A stretch of 64,000 bases of DNA from Agromyces sp. ISL-38 (GTDB lineage: Bacteria; Actinomycetota; Actinomycetes; Actinomycetales; Microbacteriaceae): contig NZ_JAGGPF010000011.1 in assembly GCF_018613935.1 (NCBI RefSeq), positions 106,942 to 170,941 of the forward strand. Direction: 5' to 3'. Positions 25,151 through 33,975 of this stretch are shown in pieces. Numbering within the stretch: the stretch's first letter is position 1; each line of letters opens with the position of its first letter. The notes under the pieces were generated by a model that was not told the origin of the DNA, searched no databases, and saw only the letters and a list, made by a program, of their open reading frames with translations. The translations under genes were made by a program, and so were the position numbers.

Positions 25151-26524
25151 ATGGTGAAGCGCCAGTTCCCGAATCCCCGCGAGCTCACAGAGCTCATGCA
25201 GTTCAAGAAGGCGACCCTCAATCCGACCGACCGACGGCTCGAGCGGGCGCTCACGATCGCCGACCTGCGCACGATCGCGAAGCGCCGCACGCCCAAGGCG
25301 CCGTTCGACTACACCGAGGGCGCCGCCGAGGGTGAGCTCTCGCTCGCTCGCGCGCGGCAGGCGTTCCAGGATATCGAGTTCCACCCGTCGATCCTGCGCA
25401 ACGTACCGATCGTCGACACGAGCCGCGAGGTGCTCGGCGGGCCGAGCGCGCTCCCGTTCGGCATCGCGCCGACGGGCTTCACCCGCATGATGCAGACCGA
25501 GGGCGAGGTCGCGGGCGCCGGTGCTGCGGGTGCTGCCGGCATCCCGTTCACCCTCTCGACCCTCGGCACGACGTCGATCGAAGACGTGAAGGCCGCGAAC
25601 CCCGATGGGCGCAACTGGTTCCAGCTCTACGTCATGCGCGAGCGCGAGATCTCCTACGAGCTCGCGCGCCGAGCGGCCGCGGCGGGCTTCGACACCCTCT
25701 TCTTCACGGTCGACACCCCGGTGGCCGGCGCCCGCTTGCGCGACAAGCGCAACGGCTTCTCGATCCCGCCGCAGCTCACGCCTGCCACGGTGCTGAACAC
25801 GCTCCCCCGCCCCGCGTGGTGGATCAACTTCCTCACGACCCCGAAGCTCGAGTTCGCCTCGCTCTCGTCGACCGGCGGCACCGTCGCCGACCTGCTCAAC
25901 TCCGCGATGGACCCGACCATCTCGTTCGACGACCTCGACATCATCCGCGAGATCTGGCCCGGCAAGATCGTGGTCAAGGGCGTGCAGACCGTCGACGATG
26001 CGAAGCTCCTCGCCGACCGCGGCGTCGACGGCATCGTGCTCTCGAACCACGGCGGGCGCCAGCTCGACCGGGCGCCGATCCCCTTCCACCTGCTGCCGCA
26101 CGTCGTGCGCGAGGTCGGCACCGACCTCGAGGTGCACCTCGACACGGGCATCATGTCGGGCGCCGACATCGTCGCCTCGATCGCCCTCGGTGCCCGGTTC
26201 ACCCTCATCGGCCGCGCCTACCTGTACGGCCTCATGGCGGGCGGGCGCCGCGGCGTCGACAAGACGATCGAGATCCTCCGCAGCGAGATCGTGCGCACGA
26301 TGACGCTGCTCGAGGTGGCGACGCTCGACGAACTCGGGCCGCAGCACGTGACCCAGCTCGCGCGGCTCGTGCCGATTGCGAGGCCGGTGACGGATGCCGC
26401 AGAAGCGGCCTCCGCGTCGAAGCCGAAGACGGTGCGCACGCCGCGTACGGCCTCGGCGACGAAGTCCGCCGCGACGAAGCCGGCCTCGGCGAAGCCCGCG
26501 TCGCGGAACTCCGTCACGAAGTAG
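25151..26524 (+). CDS. lldD: FMN-dependent L-lactate/alpha-hydroxyacid dehydrogenase
   Basis: 457-residue TIM-barrel flavoenzyme that oxidises L-lactate (or a related 2-hydroxyacid) to the 2-oxoacid. Visible landmarks are '[20 protein letters not shown]' at the N-terminus, '[16 protein letters not shown]' (FMN contacts), '[20 protein letters not shown]', the catalytic '[13 protein letters not shown]' (His about residue 300, Arg after it) and '[20 protein letters not shown]' (FMN phosphate). The ATG at 25151 is chosen over the longer open frame, which overlaps gntR. An unusual Lys/Ala/Ser/Thr-rich tail of about 45 residues (histone-like '[11 protein letters not shown]') follows the fold. The same promoter region as gntR is likely. 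The symbol is by family; L-lactate specificity is inferred. Confidence 0.92.
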   Translation: MVKRQFPNPRELTELMQFKKATLNPTDRRLERALTIADLRTIAKRRTPKAPFDYTEGAAEGELSLARARQAFQDIEFHPSILRNVPIVDTSREVLGGPSALPFGIAPTGFTRMMQTEGEVAGAGAAGAAGIPFTLSTLGTTSIEDVKAANPDGRNWFQLYVMREREISYELARRAAAAGFDTLFFTVDTPVAGARLRDKRNGFSIPPQLTPATVLNTLPRPAWWINFLTTPKLEFASLSSTGGTVADLLNSAMDPTISFDDLDIIREIWPGKIVVKGVQTVDDAKLLADRGVDGIVLSNHGGRQLDRAPIPFHLLPHVVREVGTDLEVHLDTGIMSGADIVASIALGARFTLIGRAYLYGLMAGGRRGVDKTIEILRSEIVRTMTLLEVATLDELGPQHVTQLARLVPIARPVTDAAEAASASKPKTVRTPRTASATKSAATKPASAKPASRNSVTK

Positions 26525-27035
26525 GTCGGGCCGCCGACATCCGGCGCCACGACCACGCGAGGTACCGCGGCACGCGCTCGCGGTAATCGGCGAACTCGTC
26601 GCCGAACTCGCGGCCGAGGCCGCGCTCTTCCGCGAGCACGCCGAGATGCTCCACGAGCACCGCAACAGGCAGGGTCGCCACCATCCAGGCGGAGCCGCGG
26701 ACGACCCCGACGCCGAGGTGGATGAGCCACCATCCGACGTACATCGGGTGCCGGCTCAGCGCGTACGGCCCGGTCGTCACGAGCGATTGCGGTTGCTCCA
26801 GCTGGAACTCGCCGGTCGTCCGACGTCGTCGTTCGCGCAGCGCCCACACGTTCAACGCGCACCCCGCGGCGAGCGCGGCGGCACCCGCCGCTCGTTGGAG
26901 GCCTCGCGGACCGGGGAGCGGCGTCGGGCGCACACGGTCGAGCACGACGATCGCGACGACCCCGACGACCGATCCCGCCGGCAGCGGGAGATTCTCATAG
27001 AGCGCGACAGCGCGCCGAATCATCCTCCGGATCAT
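26514..27035 (-). CDS. Isoprenylcysteine carboxyl methyltransferase (ICMT/PEMT)-like membrane protein
   Basis: 173-residue integral membrane methyltransferase-like protein. Two hydrophobic helices lie at about 18-60 and one at about 110-135. The C-terminal signature is '[20 protein letters not shown]' (SAM-binding GPYxxxRHPxY) followed by '[20 protein letters not shown]'. The substrate in bacteria is generally unknown (lipid or isoprenoid). The start overlaps the stop of the upstream monooxygenase as ATGA, so they are translated together. The 3' end runs 11 bp into the convergent lactate dehydrogenase gene. Confidence 0.85.
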   Translation of the reverse strand: MIRRMIRRAVALYENLPLPAGSVVGVVAIVVLDRVRPTPLPGPRGLQRAAGAAALAAGCALNVWALRERRRRTTGEFQLEQPQSLVTTGPYALSRHPMYVGWWLIHLGVGVVRGSAWMVATLPVAVLVEHLGVLAEERGLGREFGDEFADYRERVPRYLAWSWRRMSAARPTS

Positions 27036-28177
27036 CGCACCCGCTCTTCCACGTGCGCCGAGCGGCCGCCGCGGACCGCCCGCCCGACGCTCGCGGGCTG
27101 TGTGGCCGGCGAAGCCGGACGCATCCGCCGAGCGAGGTAACGGGCGTCGCGACCCACGCCGGGGATCGTCGCTGACGTGAACGCGTAGAGGAACTCGAGA
27201 CCGAGGAAGTACAGGCCCGGAACGGAATCCACCACGCCGCGGCGATGGCGGGGTTCGCCATGTTCGTCGAACGCCGGCAGGTCGATCCAGCCGAAGTCAT
27301 TCCGGTAACCCGTGCACCAGATCACGCTCGACACCTCACGGGTGGTGCCGTCGGCGAGGACCGGCTGGCCGGCACGCGCTCCGGTGACGCGCGGAACGCG
27401 TTGAACACCGGCGTCCACGAGGTCCGCGACCTTGGTGCGGATGAGCGGGGCACCACGGAAGGCCGCAGCGGCGGCACGACCGAGCGGATTCCCCCGGGTC
27501 AGCACGTGGGTGCCCACGAACCGGATCACCGGGAGGACGAAGCGCGCGGTCGCACGGTTCAGTCGCACGGGCAGTTCACCGCTCGGCGTTCCCGCGATCG
27601 ACGTGGGGTGGGTGGGAGCGATGTCCCGGGCGATCTCGGCACCCGAGTTGCCCATGCCGACGACGAGCACCGGGCCCGGGGGCAGCTGGGACGGGTTCCG
27701 ATAGTCGTTCGAGTGCAGCTGCACGATGTGGTCGGCGAGCTGATCGGCGAAACCCGGCACCGTCGGCGCCTGGCATCCGCCGGTGGCGACGACGACGTTC
27801 CGCGATTCCCATCGGCGTTCGGCGGCGGATGTCACGAAGCGCTCATTCTCGCGCCGCACCCGGTCAACGCGCACTCCGGTGCGCACCGGCAGGTCGAACC
27901 TCGACGCGTAGTCCTCGAGGTAGGACGCGACGTCGTCCTTGCCGGGAAACGCGAGCGGATCGCCGGGGAACGGCATCCCCGGGAGGCCATCGAACTTGGC
28001 GGGCGTGAACAGCTGGAGCGAATCCCAGCGGAGCCGCCACGCGTCGCCCACCCGACGCCTAGCATCGAGGATGACGAATTCGCGACCCTGTCGCGCCAGT
28101 TCGCGGCCCAGCGCGAGACCAGCCTGACCGCCGCCGATGACGACGGTGTCGACGATCTCGGTGCCATTGACCATCAT
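27032..28177 (-). CDS. Flavin-containing monooxygenase, NAD(P)/FAD-dependent (CzcO-like)
   Basis: 381-residue flavoprotein. FAD-binding GxGxxG is 'VVIGGGQAGLALGRELARQG' at the N-terminus, the second Rossmann motif is 'VLVVGMGNSGAEIARDIAPT' at about 170-190, and the ATG motif is 'SVIWCTGYRNDFGWIDLPAF' near 315. The start at 28177 is favoured by AAGGAGG 6 bp upstream; the longer frame is a shadow. It is probably a Baeyer-Villiger or N-hydroxylating type monooxygenase or a metal-associated CzcO homologue. Coupling to the ICMT-like gene by a 4-bp overlap suggests that both act on one small lipophilic molecule (inference). Confidence 0.9.
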   Translation of the reverse strand: MMVNGTEIVDTVVIGGGQAGLALGRELARQGREFVILDARRRVGDAWRLRWDSLQLFTPAKFDGLPGMPFPGDPLAFPGKDDVASYLEDYASRFDLPVRTGVRVDRVRRENERFVTSAAERRWESRNVVVATGGCQAPTVPGFADQLADHIVQLHSNDYRNPSQLPPGPVLVVGMGNSGAEIARDIAPTHPTSIAGTPSGELPVRLNRATARFVLPVIRFVGTHVLTRGNPLGRAAAAAFRGAPLIRTKVADLVDAGVQRVPRVTGARAGQPVLADGTTREVSSVIWCTGYRNDFGWIDLPAFDEHGEPRHRRGVVDSVPGLYFLGLEFLYAFTSATIPGVGRDARYLARRMRPASPATQPASVGRAVRGGRSAHVEERVR

Positions 28178-28274
28178 TTCGGGCCTCCTTGACCACGGGT
28201 ATGGACGAGCTTCATACCCGTGACGGTAGGCGGCACGACGGGGCATCCGTATCGGAAGAATGACCCATTCGCGG

Positions 28275-29903
28275 CTAGACCAGCGCGTGCTCATACGCGT
28301 ACGCCGTCGCCGCCGCTCGGGATGCGAGCCCGAGCTTGGTGAACACGTTGCCGAGGTGGTGTGCAACGGTCTTCTCGCTGAGGTATAGCTCTCGCGCGAT
28401 CATTCGGTTCGTCTTGCCCGCGGCGACCAAGCGCACCACCTCTATCTCGCGTGGCGTCAATGGACCGAACGCCGCATTCGCGTTCGCGCGCGCAAGGGCG
28501 TCGAGCCGAGCGAGCTCCGGCGCCGCGCCGAGCTCTGCGAACGTGGCCCGCGCTGCTTCGAGCTCCATCGATGCGGCATCCTCGTTTCGGAGCACTCGCA
28601 GGGCACGAGCGATGTGGACGCGGCACCTCGCCGCCTCATATGGAGCGTCGAGCTCATGCCAGAGCACCCACGCGCCACGCAGTCTCTCGAGCGCCCGGTC
28701 GGCTGCGCCCTCCTCGAGCAGTACTGCACCGTCGCAGGTTGCAACGACGGCCTGTAGCATCGGCATCGCGGCGGTCGGAGTCATGCCGATCAGTTCGTCG
28801 GCCGCTCGGCGAGCCGCGGCGACGTCGTGCATGGCGAGTTCGATCTCGATCAGCGCAGGCAGCATCCGTCGTCGAGTTACGAGGTCGGCCTGTGCTGCGG
28901 CTTCACGAAGGAGGGTTTGCGCGATCCTGGGCCTGCCCTGCGCCAGTCGCAGGAGGGCAAGGCCCGGTTCGGGTGCGAATCCCGTCTCGCCCGCGCGGCG
29001 ATACGCTTCATCCGCAGCGTCGAAGTCCCCTCGAAGGCGTTGCACCTCACCCTGCGCGTACCACACCCCATAGAACGCGTCCCGGTCCCCACGGCGAGCC
29101 CGTACCAGACCCGCACGCGCCGCCGTCAAAGCCTCCCGCCAAGCGCCATGCAGGAGGTAGAGCTCAGCGCGATACGCTTGGCATTGACCGCTGAACGCGA
29201 CCATGTCGGGCTGGTCGGCGCACCAATGGTCGAGTGCGATGGTCCACTCCCGGGCCCGACGATAGTCGTAGGCGAGTCGACAGAGACCGATCACCTCGCA
29301 GTAGGCGATGCCCGAGGGCAGCGGCGAGATCTCCCCAGCCGTGACCGCGACCATCACCTCGTCGAACAGGGCGAACCCCTCCTCGACGTCGCCCTGACCG
29401 ATCTTGACCTCCGCCAGCCCGAGCCGGGCCAACGCGATCGTGTCTTGATCGTCGAAGCGCTCGCCCATCGTGAGCGCTTCGGCGAACGTACGCATCGCGC
29501 CGGACGGATCGCCCCCGTAGAGCGCACCGAGGGCCTGTGGGATGAGCAGCAGCCCGCCGACCGACTCGGCGGCACCGTTCGATTGGACGACGCGCCCTGC
29601 GCGGGCGAACCAACCGCCGGCCGGGGCATGCTCGCCCCGATCCATGAGATGCATGCCGATCCACACGGCGGCCCGGGCCGCGGCCTCGGCATCGCCTGCC
29701 TCGAGGAACGCCTCATGCGCCCGCGTCGCGGTGGGGATACCGGTCGCGCTGCCGATCAGGAACGCAGCAGTCGCGAGCCGACCGAGGTCGTCCGCCTCGA
29801 GCCCGGCCTCCGCGTCGGCCTCCGCCAATGCATCGAACGCATCCCTCCAGCGCTGCTCGGCGAAGGCATCGAGTCCGCGTTCGAGAGCGGCAGAGGAAGT
29901 CAT
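28275..29903 (-). CDS. LuxR-family regulator with N-terminal TPR-like array (paralogue 1)
   Basis: 542 residues. About 460 residues of helical TPR-like repeats (e.g. 'ATRAHEAFLEAGDAEAAARA', 'LARLGLAEVKIGQGDVEEGF') precede a C-terminal LuxR HTH: 'FGPLTPREIEVVRLVAAGKT' 'NRMIARELYLSEKTVAHHLG' 'NVFTKLGLASRAAATAYAYE'. There is no ATPase domain, so it is smaller than MalT/LAL regulators. The start ATG at 29903 has GGGAGG 4 bp upstream. A close paralogue lies 1.4 kb away at 31358-32989 on the same strand. The ligand is unknown; the repeat array probably senses a protein or small molecule. Confidence 0.9.
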   Translation of the reverse strand: MTSSAALERGLDAFAEQRWRDAFDALAEADAEAGLEADDLGRLATAAFLIGSATGIPTATRAHEAFLEAGDAEAAARAAVWIGMHLMDRGEHAPAGGWFARAGRVVQSNGAAESVGGLLLIPQALGALYGGDPSGAMRTFAEALTMGERFDDQDTIALARLGLAEVKIGQGDVEEGFALFDEVMVAVTAGEISPLPSGIAYCEVIGLCRLAYDYRRAREWTIALDHWCADQPDMVAFSGQCQAYRAELYLLHGAWREALTAARAGLVRARRGDRDAFYGVWYAQGEVQRLRGDFDAADEAYRRAGETGFAPEPGLALLRLAQGRPRIAQTLLREAAAQADLVTRRRMLPALIEIELAMHDVAAARRAADELIGMTPTAAMPMLQAVVATCDGAVLLEEGAADRALERLRGAWVLWHELDAPYEAARCRVHIARALRVLRNEDAASMELEAARATFAELGAAPELARLDALARANANAAFGPLTPREIEVVRLVAAGKTNRMIARELYLSEKTVAHHLGNVFTKLGLASRAAATAYAYEHALV

Positions 29904-30023
29904 GACGCCTCCCGCGACGAGCGCGCCCGCGCCCTGCGAGCACCAGGCGGCCGTGATATCGCTCACGGTACCGCCGGCTGTCATTGACGGCAAGGTCGGC
30001 GACAGACGCTCGACGAGCCAGAG

Positions 30024-30359
30024 TCACACCATCGTCGACGAGCTGACGAGCCGGACCTGCGGCTCGGGTTGAGCCGCGATCGGCTCGCGCCCGCGCTCCC
30101 GCGCCCTGCGGTACCGGAGGAACCACATGAGCATGAGGGCGGAGGCCACGAGGTAGAAGCTGTGCAGGAACCAGATCGGCCCGAGCGGGAGGCTGAAGAC
30201 GTACACCGAGTGCACGACGTTGCCCAGGTTCGTGATCGCGAGGTTGCCGATGCTGTACGACGACAGGTCCTTCGTGCGCGCGGCCTTCACCAGCATGGGC
30301 AGGTAGCTCATGGCGAAGAGGCCGGTTGACAGGATGCCGGCGAGCACGGCGAGATCCAT
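30024..30359 (-). CDS. Small PQ-loop/SemiSWEET-like membrane protein
   Basis: 111 residues with three TM helices: 'LAVLAGILSTGLFAMSYLPM', 'IGNLAITNLGNVVHSVYVFS' and 'WFLHSFYLVASALMLMWFLR'. A charged tail follows. The three-helix unit with a Pro at the first helix end and a short 'KAARTKDLSSYS' linker resembles half-transporters of the PQ-loop/SWEET superfamily, which dimerise to export sugars or small solutes. The ATG at 30359 has GGGG just upstream; the longer frame is discounted because its N-part is unnatural. It lies between the two TPR-LuxR paralogues on the same strand. Confidence 0.72.
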   Translation of the reverse strand: MDLAVLAGILSTGLFAMSYLPMLVKAARTKDLSSYSIGNLAITNLGNVVHSVYVFSLPLGPIWFLHSFYLVASALMLMWFLRYRRARERGREPIAAQPEPQVRLVSSSTMV

Positions 30360-30501
30360 GACCCCAACGCTACGAACGTCGCCGCATCGCAACATCGGGG
30401 AAATCACCCATATCCGCATGCCCATTCGGAGGACATTCATCGGCGGAGCCCCGGAGAGCTCTGTCCGGGCGGATGCCGCTTCGACCTGCACTTGCCGACC
30501 G

Positions 30502-30831
30502 TTATGACGGCACTGCTTCGAAATCCTGGGAATGGCCTTGCGTGATCAGGCTCGGGTCGCGGAGCAGTTCCGCGGCGATCAGCGGGACGCTCGTGCGGAG
30601 GCGAACCAGAACCGAGTCGAGGACCTGCTCGCGCTCAACCTGTGCAAGACCACCAGGTGCGCTTCGCACGCGCGGGTCGCAGGTCACGAGGGTCGCGAGA
30701 TACTGCACCGCACCGTACAACTCCGCCGGTTGCACTCCGAGCGCCCGGAAATGCTCGATCATGTCGTCTCGCAACGGCACGTGCCGTTGGGCGTTCGCAA
30801 TGACGGCAACGTCACGGTCTGACACCACCAT
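30502..30831 (-). CDS. Hypothetical protein
   Basis: 109 residues from ATG 30831 (MVVSDRDVAVIANAQRHVPL..), or 121 from a TTG at 30867. It is soluble and helical, with a single Cys and no recognised motif. The first strand followed by helices suggests a small alpha/beta fold. The upstream 40 bp is relatively AT-rich. It follows two tiny ORFs on the same strand (30889-31103) and may be transcribed with them from the palindrome-controlled promoter at 31155-31168. The function is unknown. Confidence 0.55.
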   Translation of the reverse strand: MVVSDRDVAVIANAQRHVPLRDDMIEHFRALGVQPAELYGAVQYLATLVTCDPRVRSAPGGLAQVEREQVLDSVLVRLRTSVPLIAAELLRDPSLITQGHSQDFEAVPS

Positions 30832-30888
30832 GGAAATACCCGCTCTCACTTCAGAATCATGTTTCAACAGCGGATGAACCGCCTACTA

Positions 30889-30948
30889 CTAGAGAGGCCC
30901 GCCGGCCCAACGGATGACGCGACGAAGGAACGTACGCAAATCGGTCAT
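30889..30948 (-). CDS. 19-residue micro-ORF (tentative)
   Basis: ATG 30948 encodes MTDLRTFLRRVIRWAGGPL, a basic amphipathic helix followed by GGPL. It starts 5 bp after the stop of the 49-residue ORF upstream, with only GGG ahead of the ATG as a weak RBS. Coupled translation is possible. Amphipathic Arg/Trp peptides of this size can be membrane-active or leader peptides. It is listed because of its position in a tight array, not because of homology. Confidence 0.3.
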   Translation of the reverse strand: MTDLRTFLRRVIRWAGGPL

Positions 30949-30953
30949 CCCGA

Positions 30954-31103
30954 CTACCGCAGGACCGTTTGCAGGGTTCTGCGGGCGAGGTAGGTCGCGG
31001 CAGCCACCGCATCGACGCTGGTGCCGACCTGGTCGGCGATCTCGGGCACGGAAAGCGGCCCATATCGGGGGCTGCGGATGCGTGGGCAGTGGCGTGTGAG
31101 CAT
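30954..31103 (-). CDS. 49-residue small ORF with a helix-turn-helix-like tail
   Basis: ATG 31103 is preceded by AAGGAG at 7-8 bp, one of the better ribosome binding sites in this part. The peptide begins MLTRHCPRIRSPRYG and continues 'PLSVPEIADQVGTSVDAVAA' then 'ATYLARRTLQTVLR'. The second half has the spacing of a compact HTH (EIADQVGTSVDAVAAATY). It may be a mini-regulator or the remnant of a larger regulator. The operator at 31155-31168 is 52 bp upstream. Confidence 0.45.
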   Translation of the reverse strand: MLTRHCPRIRSPRYGPLSVPEIADQVGTSVDAVAAATYLARRTLQTVLR

Positions 31104-31154
31104 GATGGCTCTCCTTGGGGATTCGATGTAATGGTCTGCCCATCCCCCGAGAGC

Positions 31155-31168
31155 TGACAACGTTGTCA
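31155..31168. promoter_or_regulatory. Perfect 14-bp LacI/GalR-type operator
   Basis: TGACAACGTTGTCA is a perfect CG-centred palindrome. On the minus strand its left arm supplies a TTGACA -35-like hexamer, so a bound repressor would block the promoter of the small ORFs at 30.5-31.1 kb. The core matches sugar-responsive LacI-family sites in Actinobacteria. No lacI gene and no sugar gene is adjacent. Confidence 0.7.
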
Positions 31169-31292
31169 AGTTCTCGTTTTACGTGAGACGTCAGGGCTGT
31201 GTCAACCGGCGCTGACCAAATGTCCGAAAATTGTGGTCACGCTCTCATCGGCGGATTCTCGGGAGCTTCACACGGAGCATTCAGATCATCGT

Positions 31293-31310
31293 CGCCGGAC
31301 ATGTCCGGCG
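31293..31310. promoter_or_regulatory. Perfect 18-bp GC palindrome
   Basis: CGCCGGACATGTCCGGCG is perfectly self-complementary without a loop. It lies 48 bp downstream of the second TPR-LuxR stop. The absence of a loop and of a T-run argues for a protein-binding site over a terminator, though a cruciform-type transcription end is possible. Confidence 0.5.
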
Positions 31311-31357
31311 CAGCCGCCTGGTGGCGAGGATTGCTCGTCTTGGGCAGATGTATTGAC

Positions 31358-32989
31358 CTAGACGAGCGAGTGCTCGTAGGCGTAGGCCGTCGCCGCGGTG
31401 CGCGACGAGATCCCGAGCTTCGAGAAGATGTTGCTGAGGTGCCGGTCCACGGTCTTCTCGCTGAGGTAGAGCTCACCGGCGATGGCCCGGTTGGTCTTCC
31501 CGGCCGCCACGAGCCGCAGCACTTCGACCTCGCGAGGCGTGAGCGGTCCGGACGCGGCCGACGACCCACGTCGCGACAGCGCGTCGACCGCGGCCACGTC
31601 GGGGGCAGCCCCGAGTTCGAGGAACGTCGCCCTCGCGGCATCCAATTCCATCGAAGCGGATGCCTCATCGCCGAGCGCTCGCCAGGCGCGCGCCGTGAGC
31701 ACCCGACACCGTGCCGCCTCGAAGGGCGCCTCGAGCTCTTGCCAGCATGCCCATGCGGTGCGCAGCGAGCTCAGCGCTCCACGCGGATTGCCCTCCTCGA
31801 GTCGCACCGCGCCGTCGCAGAGTGCGGCGACGGCCCGCAAGAGCGGCTTCGCGTCGCGGGGCATTCCCTCACTCAACTCGTCTGCCGCCCGTCGAGCCAC
31901 CTCGACATCGCCCGCGGCGAGTTCGATCTCGACGACGGCGGGGAGCAACTGGCGGCGGGTCGGCGGATCGGCCTCCTGGCTCACCTGACGGATCTGGGAT
32001 CGCGCGATCCGCACGTTGCCCTGCGCGAGTCGGAGGAGCGCCAATCCCGGCTGTGGCGGGTAGCCCGACTCCGCGGCGCGCACATACGCCTTCTCCGCTG
32101 CGTCGATCTCGCCCCGCAAGCGGTGCACCTCAGCCTGCTGGTACCAGGCCCGCCATGCACCGTGCGAGTCTCCGCGCCGAACCCGCTCGACGGCCACTCG
32201 TGCCGATTCGAGCGCATCGGCCCATGCGCCGTGCAGGCGGTACAGCTCGGCACGGAACGCCTGGCACTGGCCGCTGTACATCACCATGTCGGGCCGCGCC
32301 CCGCACCAGCGGTCGAGCGCGATCGTCCATTCCTGGGCTCGGCGCACGTCGAATGCGAGGTGGCAGCTTCCGATGACCGAGCAGTACACGATGCCGGATG
32401 TCACGGGCGAGACTTCGCCTGCGGTGATGGAGACCATCACCTCATCGAGGAGCCGCAGGCCGTCGTCGGTGTGGCCGAGCATGATCCAGGCCTGACCCAG
32501 CCCGAGGTGCGCCAAGGCCATGGCATCGCGATCGTGGAGTCGATCGCCGATCGTGAACGCCTCGGCGAACGCGAGGGCAGCACCCTCCGGGTCTCCGCTG
32601 TACAGCGCTCCGAGTCCGGCGGGGATCCGCAGGAGGGCCTCCACTGACTCCGAGCCGCCGCCGCTCTCCGCTATGCGATTCGCTCGAGCGAGCCAGCCGC
32701 CGCTCTGCGCCATGTCGCCGTGGCCCATGAGGTACATGCCGATCCACGCGGCGGACCGAGCCGCCCCCTCCTGGTCGCCCACCTCGAGGAACGCCTCATG
32801 CGCCCTCGTCGCGAATTCCACGCCGAGCTCCTCGCGACCGAGCAGGAGCGCTGTGGTGGAGAGCCGCTCGAGGTCGGCTCCCTCGAGCGCACCATCGCCG
32901 TCGGCCTCGCTCAATGCGGTGAACGCGTCAGTCCACCGGTGCTCGGCGAAGGCCGAGCGACCACGATCGAGAACGACGGACGAGGCCAT
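31358..32989 (-). CDS. LuxR-family regulator with N-terminal TPR-like array (paralogue 2)
   Basis: 543 residues, same architecture as the 28275-29903 gene and by eye identical at well over half of aligned positions. TPR-like repeats include 'FATRAHEAFLEVGDQEGAAR' and 'MALAHLGLGQAWIMLGHTDD'. The C-terminal HTH reads 'SGPLTPREVEVLRLVAAGKT' 'NRAIAGELYLSEKTVDRHLS' 'NIFSKLGISSRTAATAYAYE'. ATG 32989 is taken because AAAGG lies 6 bp upstream and the much longer open frame is a shadow. Recognition-helix differences (NRMIARE/KTVAHHL versus NRAIAGE/KTVDRHL) suggest different targets after duplication. Confidence 0.9.
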   Translation of the reverse strand: MASSVVLDRGRSAFAEHRWTDAFTALSEADGDGALEGADLERLSTTALLLGREELGVEFATRAHEAFLEVGDQEGAARSAAWIGMYLMGHGDMAQSGGWLARANRIAESGGGSESVEALLRIPAGLGALYSGDPEGAALAFAEAFTIGDRLHDRDAMALAHLGLGQAWIMLGHTDDGLRLLDEVMVSITAGEVSPVTSGIVYCSVIGSCHLAFDVRRAQEWTIALDRWCGARPDMVMYSGQCQAFRAELYRLHGAWADALESARVAVERVRRGDSHGAWRAWYQQAEVHRLRGEIDAAEKAYVRAAESGYPPQPGLALLRLAQGNVRIARSQIRQVSQEADPPTRRQLLPAVVEIELAAGDVEVARRAADELSEGMPRDAKPLLRAVAALCDGAVRLEEGNPRGALSSLRTAWACWQELEAPFEAARCRVLTARAWRALGDEASASMELDAARATFLELGAAPDVAAVDALSRRGSSAASGPLTPREVEVLRLVAAGKTNRAIAGELYLSEKTVDRHLSNIFSKLGISSRTAATAYAYEHSLV

Positions 32990-33183
32990 GGCGTGCCTTT
33001 CGGCGGTGGGCGCCCAGCGCCCCCGGGCAGCGCGCCGGGCGCCCGTCGGATATTCGTCACGGTACCCCTGAGCGATGCGCCCCGGCAAGGGCTGACGATG
33101 CGTGCAGGCCCAGTGGACTCCGGTTCGCGCTCGCCGCGCGCCGCCCCCGATCGGACGCCTGATGCGCGACAGCTCTCGGCGCC

Positions 33184-33708
33184 CTAGCGCGATTTCGCCC
33201 GTTTCCGCGAGACCGGGAGCACACCCCGGGCATCCATCTCTGCGCCCGACGGCCTGCGCCGCCGTTTCTCGTCGGCCTTGCGCTGCTCCTCCTCGGTGGG
33301 GGTGACGACGGATGCCACGATCGCGTGCAGCGCCACGAACTTCGCCATCTTCTGCACCTGCTTCGCTTGTGCGCGATGCCGCTTGATCGTCTTGGCGCGC
33401 CGCTTCGCGTCGGCCTCGGCGAGCGCACGCTCCGCGTACGGGGTCATCCGCATCGACGCGTCCTCGAGGCGCGCCGCGACCTTCCTGGCGGTGCGTTCGG
33501 CGCGCCGCGGCCGAGCGTCGATCTCGCTCTTCGCCTCGCGGAGCTCGGCGCGTGCCGACGTCTCGATCGCGGCGAGGCTCGCGCCGGCATCGCGCGAGAG
33601 GGTCTTCGCGAGCTTCCGCGTCTCTTTGGCGGCACGCTTCGCCTCGTCCACCGCCTCGCTTGCGGCGCGCCGGTCGGCGCGCTCGGTGTCGGTCTTCGGT
33701 CTCGTCAT
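33184..33708 (-). CDS. Hypothetical Lys/Arg/Ala-rich coiled-coil protein
   Basis: 174 residues from ATG 33708 (MTRPKTDTERADRRAASEAV..), preceded by GGAGGGG. It is almost entirely charged helix: an acidic/basic alternating segment at 1-75, a long basic stretch 'DAKRRAKTIKRHRAQAKQVQ' about 105-125, a short hydrophobic helix 'MAKFVALHAIVASVVTPTEE', and a basic tail. No enzyme motif is present. It could bind nucleic acid or act as a scaffold. It stands alone upstream of the LuxR paralogue, and conservation elsewhere cannot be judged here. Confidence 0.65.
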   Translation of the reverse strand: MTRPKTDTERADRRAASEAVDEAKRAAKETRKLAKTLSRDAGASLAAIETSARAELREAKSEIDARPRRAERTARKVAARLEDASMRMTPYAERALAEADAKRRAKTIKRHRAQAKQVQKMAKFVALHAIVASVVTPTEEEQRKADEKRRRRPSGAEMDARGVLPVSRKRAKSR

Positions 33709-33975
33709 GGCCCCTCCGTTCCGATGCCACGCCAGTCTTCCACCGGCCCAAGCGGGTGCACAGCGCTTGACGACCGACGCCCGGTCGACTACACGCCGAT
33801 CGAGGTCCGGAATTAGACGAGGTTTCCTCAATTTGGCATGGACGCCGGACGTGTATCAGCGCCATACTGGGCCTGGCAGCGGACGGGACTGCGGCATCAG
33901 CGAGAGCAGACATCGGGCCGAGGCCGACGCCATCGACCAGCCGCGTCGCTGCTGCCTGTCAAAGGAGACGGAGCG

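Noticed and set aside
32990..33913. N-terminal extension of the second TPR-LuxR frame
   Set aside because: Overlaps the coiled-coil gene in another frame and has shadow composition; the paralogue's start aligns with 32989.
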